Shown here: positions 60,845 to 64,000 of the stretch, piece by piece | Layout: every line of letters begins with the position of its first letter | Position numbering within the stretch: the stretch's first letter is position 1 | Source: Callaeas wilsoni | Lineage: Eukaryota > Chordata > Aves > Passeriformes > Callaeidae | DNA: 64,000 nucleotides | Direction: 5' to 3' | Assembly (NCBI GenBank): GCA_013398955.1 | Contig: VWPU01002098.1 | Location: 60,951-124,950, forward strand | Program-made: the position numbers and the translations under genes | Notes under the pieces: model-generated | What the model saw: only the letters and a program-made list of their open reading frames with translations | What the model was told of the DNA's origin: nothing | Database searches by the model: none

Positions 60845-63479
60845 GCAGCACGGCTTTGAGGGAACAGTACTAATGGGCAGTGGAGATCTGCGGACATCTA
60901 CAACAGGTTGAATGGCAGCAAGGTGTTTTGTGGCTGGGTCTACTCTGCAGAAGATAAAATTTCTGCTAATGGGTACTACCAACTGACAAGGGGTCATGGT
61001 GGTCTGCTTCATACCTCTCAGCAGTATAAGGACATCAAATGCAGTACCCAAACTGAAGTTTTTATCTCTCTACTTTGCTGCTCTGTCAGCATACAAGATT
61101 TGTGTGTTTCATAATGAACAAAACAGAAAGTTTATCTTCCTCTGGACAGCATGAACGAAAACCAGAGGTAAGCTCCCTGGCATTAACTGTTTGCAGCAAC
61201 AGTGACACCCTGAAGTAATATAGTGAGCTGTGAGGAATGATTTTGTTTGTGTCAGTTTAGATGTTCTGTTTTGTTCTCTCAGTAACCTTTCTGACTACCT
61301 TTGGGTTATTTGAGCAATTTAGACAATTATCTATAATTCAAATATATTGTCTTCTGGAAAAAAGAATTTCTACAGGAGCTCTATAGATAATAAAAATTTC
61401 CTGATTTTAACCCTTGTCATCATTTCCATCCACTTAAATGTATGTTTAAGCCATAAAACTGTTTCCCAGCATGCAAAAGACTTGAGTGCCAAGTTATGCT
61501 TGCAAATCAGACATTAAACATGCAGATCCTGTGACGTGGAAACTGAAACATACTTTTTACAAAGATATGCTGGCATTTGAGCATTTTGTATTTGGGTGTT
61601 CCTGAACACCACCAGTGTCTGTGCTTTTCATCATTCAACTACAAAGCCATTCATCAAAAGGGGTTTTTGGTTTTGTTATGGTTTTGGTTTTGGTTTTAAT
61701 TGGAATAAAAAATAATAGCTCTGTGCAAATTTGGGAAAGTCAATAGGGACACGGAGCTATAATTAACAGGGAGTACTACCCTGATATTATTGGGCATAGA
61801 GCAGCTAAAGGAACTGGTAATGGTCAGAGCCTCGCACTGCATACTGAATGGACCTGTGGTTTACAGTAAACTGATGCTTTTGTAACAGCACAAGATGATT
61901 CATAACTATTAAAAACCAATGACAGTTCATGTAAAAATACATGCTGAGATGCAGTTTCTTGAAAATGAACTGAAATTAAAGAAAATATTTACTAGCATAA
62001 TGTATAAAACATTGCCCTCACTTTCAAGTATAAAACACTTCCCCAACTTAGTTATTGCAGAAATCAAGACCCAAAGTAGCACAAAGTTTATTTCCAATGT
62101 CTTTACTCCTCTTAGCATGGCTGTGAATAATTTTGTATATAACTGATTTTTTAAAAATAGGAGACATGATCCAAACCCTGTAAACTCTTGAGTTCATCCT
62201 TTATACTGCTGAACAATTTGGTTCAAGAAGAAACTGGAGAAGAAATGGGCAGAAAATGAGCCTGCACCAAGACAGAAGAGGATGTCCTTCTTCTGATTCC
62301 TGTGAGAAGCTCACTAAAGGAACTACATGCTCTTATTTTATTTTTACTTATGAGAGATTTGGAAAGTTCATTATTCCTCCAGTTCCTCCTTCCTGTAAAC
62401 CCACAGGAAGCAACTCTTTATCTGAAGGACAAAAAAGAGTTAAAATATAGGATAATGAAACTGTTGTTTCATTCTGAGAATGTATTTTTTCTATTTAATT
62501 TAGGAAGGATGTTCTGGTTCTAACCAAGACTTGGGTACAAAGTATTTTACCTCCTCCTCTATTTCAGCTGATAGCGAGTGGTAAGCCAGAGCACAGGGGT
62601 AACGAGTGAGTCCCTGAGAGCCCCTGTGGGAGCGCTCCAAAGGCACCTGTGAGGCCAGAGCCACACTGGATAGCAAATAAAACTAGGCACTCCACAGCCC
62701 TTGCCCTACTACACTGGTACCCGACTGTTTGGCCACCATGACCTGTTCATCAAGGCCCTCTGCAGACCCCCTGTAGGCAGCTGATTCACGTAACATCCTC
62801 TCTGAGGGTATCAAAGCCAGAGTTTAGCAGCAACAATTTCATACCCCAGTATCTCCACAATACTCATTCCAGATACCTTTATCTACTGCCAGCTATCAAG
62901 AGCCGACACTAGTGTGAGTAAGCGTCTTTCTCAGCATCAGTTTACACCCTGGAATATACCCTTTTACTATTTACTACATCTATTTACTATATGTACTTAT
63001 GGAGTAAGTATGTACACTTACAGAGCTTGCATACTGGAGCATATCCTTCTACTATTTACTATATATGCTTATCTCGGTGTAACAGTGGTGCTGAAGCACA
63101 GCTTGTATATCAGTTGCAGGTTGTGAATCCAACAGCTTGGCCTGCATTTGCTCTCATCATTTATGGGACAATGCCAATTCAAAATCACAAGTCATAAACA
63201 GACATATTTATTTGCAGTTGTTAATAGCACTGTAGAAAGAAATAAAGTACTTTTTAAAGCGCCATCATTTCTCTGCACTTAAATTCTCCATTTTTTCTTT
63301 TTTGTTCATTTTGACTTCTTTCAATCTAGACAATGAAAATGTAAAAAGGTGTCCAAAGTTTTTATATTTATCTGCTTAAAAACAACTTTAACAGGATTTA
63401 TTTTTAGTTGCAAACTATTCCTGGGGGTGTTAAGTCGGGTAAAAAGCTTCCTTCAGTAACATGTAAATGTTTGCTGGAT
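60845..63479. other. Non-coding DNA, several minor repeats
   Basis: No gene supported. 'aaccagag|gtaagc' near 61161-61174 matches a 5' splice site, but no exon before it is convincing. A GGTTTT-type run lies at 61661-61698. 62560-62930 is less AT-rich, with an 'aataaaa' hexamer near 62676, and could be an unrecognised LTR. 62949-63080 contains a diverged duplication of a 'ctactatttactat' block, with copies about 86 bases apart. Confidence 0.45.
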
Positions 63480-64000
63480 TCCGTCAGCTGTTTGAGATAA
63501 ATGTGACCCGTCGATGGTCCTCATCAGCAAAATGCTGCGAGTGGCTTCCATTTGGACCAGGAAGGAACATCATCTGCTGGCGCCGCTCTCTGTGAGCCAC
63601 GCTTCCGTGTTAAAGGCACGGCTTTACTACTTTTGATACGAATAAGTGCAGTTCTCAGCCTTCCGGCTTGTTACCGATGCGTTACCCAACGACACCGAGC
63701 GACGTTGATGTGCCGCTGATAAGCGGCGTTCAGCTGTCAAAACGCCGGCTGCCTTTCAGCATTGCCCAACTTTCGCATCCCAGCCCTGCGCTCCCTTTCC
63801 CCGGCGGGTGCCGTGAGACGCGTGGGCGCAGGAGCGGGGCACCGCAGCCCGGAGGGCGAGCCCGGGTCCCGCACGGACACCGCGGGCAGGGACCGCGCTT
63901 CCCCGAGCCCCGCACGGGCACTTCTCCCCGCGCAGCCGCTCGGCTCCGCGACCGCGGCAGCGTGGGCTGAGCACACGGCCGCGGAGAGCCCCCGCCCCCG
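63480..64000. promoter_or_regulatory. CpG island, likely promoter at right edge
   Basis: GC content rises from about 63480, and the last 220 bases (63781-64000) hold about 35 CpG by my count, against near-absence in most of the window. GC-box-like motifs occur ('ggagcggggc' near 63831, 'cccccgcccccg' at 63989-64000). No TATA box is evident, as usual for CpG-island promoters. Open frames run on both strands (63668-63970 plus; 63737-63976 and 63756-63974 minus), but high GC removes stop codons, so none is evidence of coding. The direction of the gene cannot be told. The island continues past the window. Confidence 0.8.

Noticed and set aside
61155..61180. Consensus-like 5' splice donor (AG followed by GTAAGC)
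   Set aside because: No credible exon precedes it, and isolated matches are frequent in 64 kb.
63668..63976. Overlapping 60-100 codon frames on both strands at the right end
   Set aside because: High GC removes stop codons. No start context, domain or splice site singles one out.
1..64000. CRISPR arrays, rRNA, tRNA or other structured RNA genes
   Set aside because: Reading both strands I found no regularly spaced repeats with unique spacers, no tRNA-like box A/box B pair and no rRNA sequence. The tandem repeats present have no spacers.

Overview
The window reads as bird nuclear DNA, most likely from a passerine. The evidence is a set of CR1 LINE fragments in both orientations, with the bird-type 3' end (a 'ttggaactggatgac' block followed by an 'attctatgattctat' tail). 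It is joined by LTRs of the ERVL-like kind common in songbird genomes, very low CpG over most of the length, and a sharp CpG island in the last 500 bases. Nothing looks prokaryotic or organellar. I found no operon, CRISPR array, rRNA or tRNA.

I cannot support a single intact protein-coding gene. The open reading frames are almost all under 150 codons, lack conserved domains I recognise, and often lie antisense across LTRs or simple repeats. The window is best described as intergenic or long-intron sequence ending at the CpG-island promoter of a gene whose body lies off the right edge, or on the minus strand with a very long first intron.

Layout. 1-13 kb is mostly unique AT-rich DNA with a MIR/L2-like fossil (7.37 kb), a pyrimidine-rich tract (8.3-8.6 kb) and the first copy of an unclassified dispersed repeat (9.72 kb). 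13-20 kb holds microsatellites, a protein-like but broken stretch (14.7-15.1 kb), a CR1 scrap, an old minus-strand LTR (16.5-17.1 kb), the second dispersed-repeat copy (17.58 kb) and a perfect 3 x 71 bp minisatellite (19.5 kb). 20-40 kb is largely unique, apart from an ancient minus-strand CR1/L3-type LINE (33.5-34.3 kb). 40-45 kb is an insertion hotspot: a plus-strand CR1, a plus-strand LTR, and a young CpG-rich minus-strand solo LTR with an exact 5-bp target duplication. 48.9-61 kb holds a CR1 with a hairpin-like rearrangement, a 138-bp tandem duplication, a CR1 3' fragment, a CR1 that keeps its 5' part and ORF1 but lacks ORF2, and a 65-bp-unit purine minisatellite abutting the tail of another CR1. 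The CpG island fills 63.5-64.0 kb.

The items I rate most worth following are the internally deleted CR1 (56.7-58.2 kb), the dispersed repeat pair 8 kb apart, the unidentified protein-like relic at 14.7 kb, and the CpG-island promoter. No convincing new biological system is visible. All family assignments come from reading the sequence and were not checked by database search.
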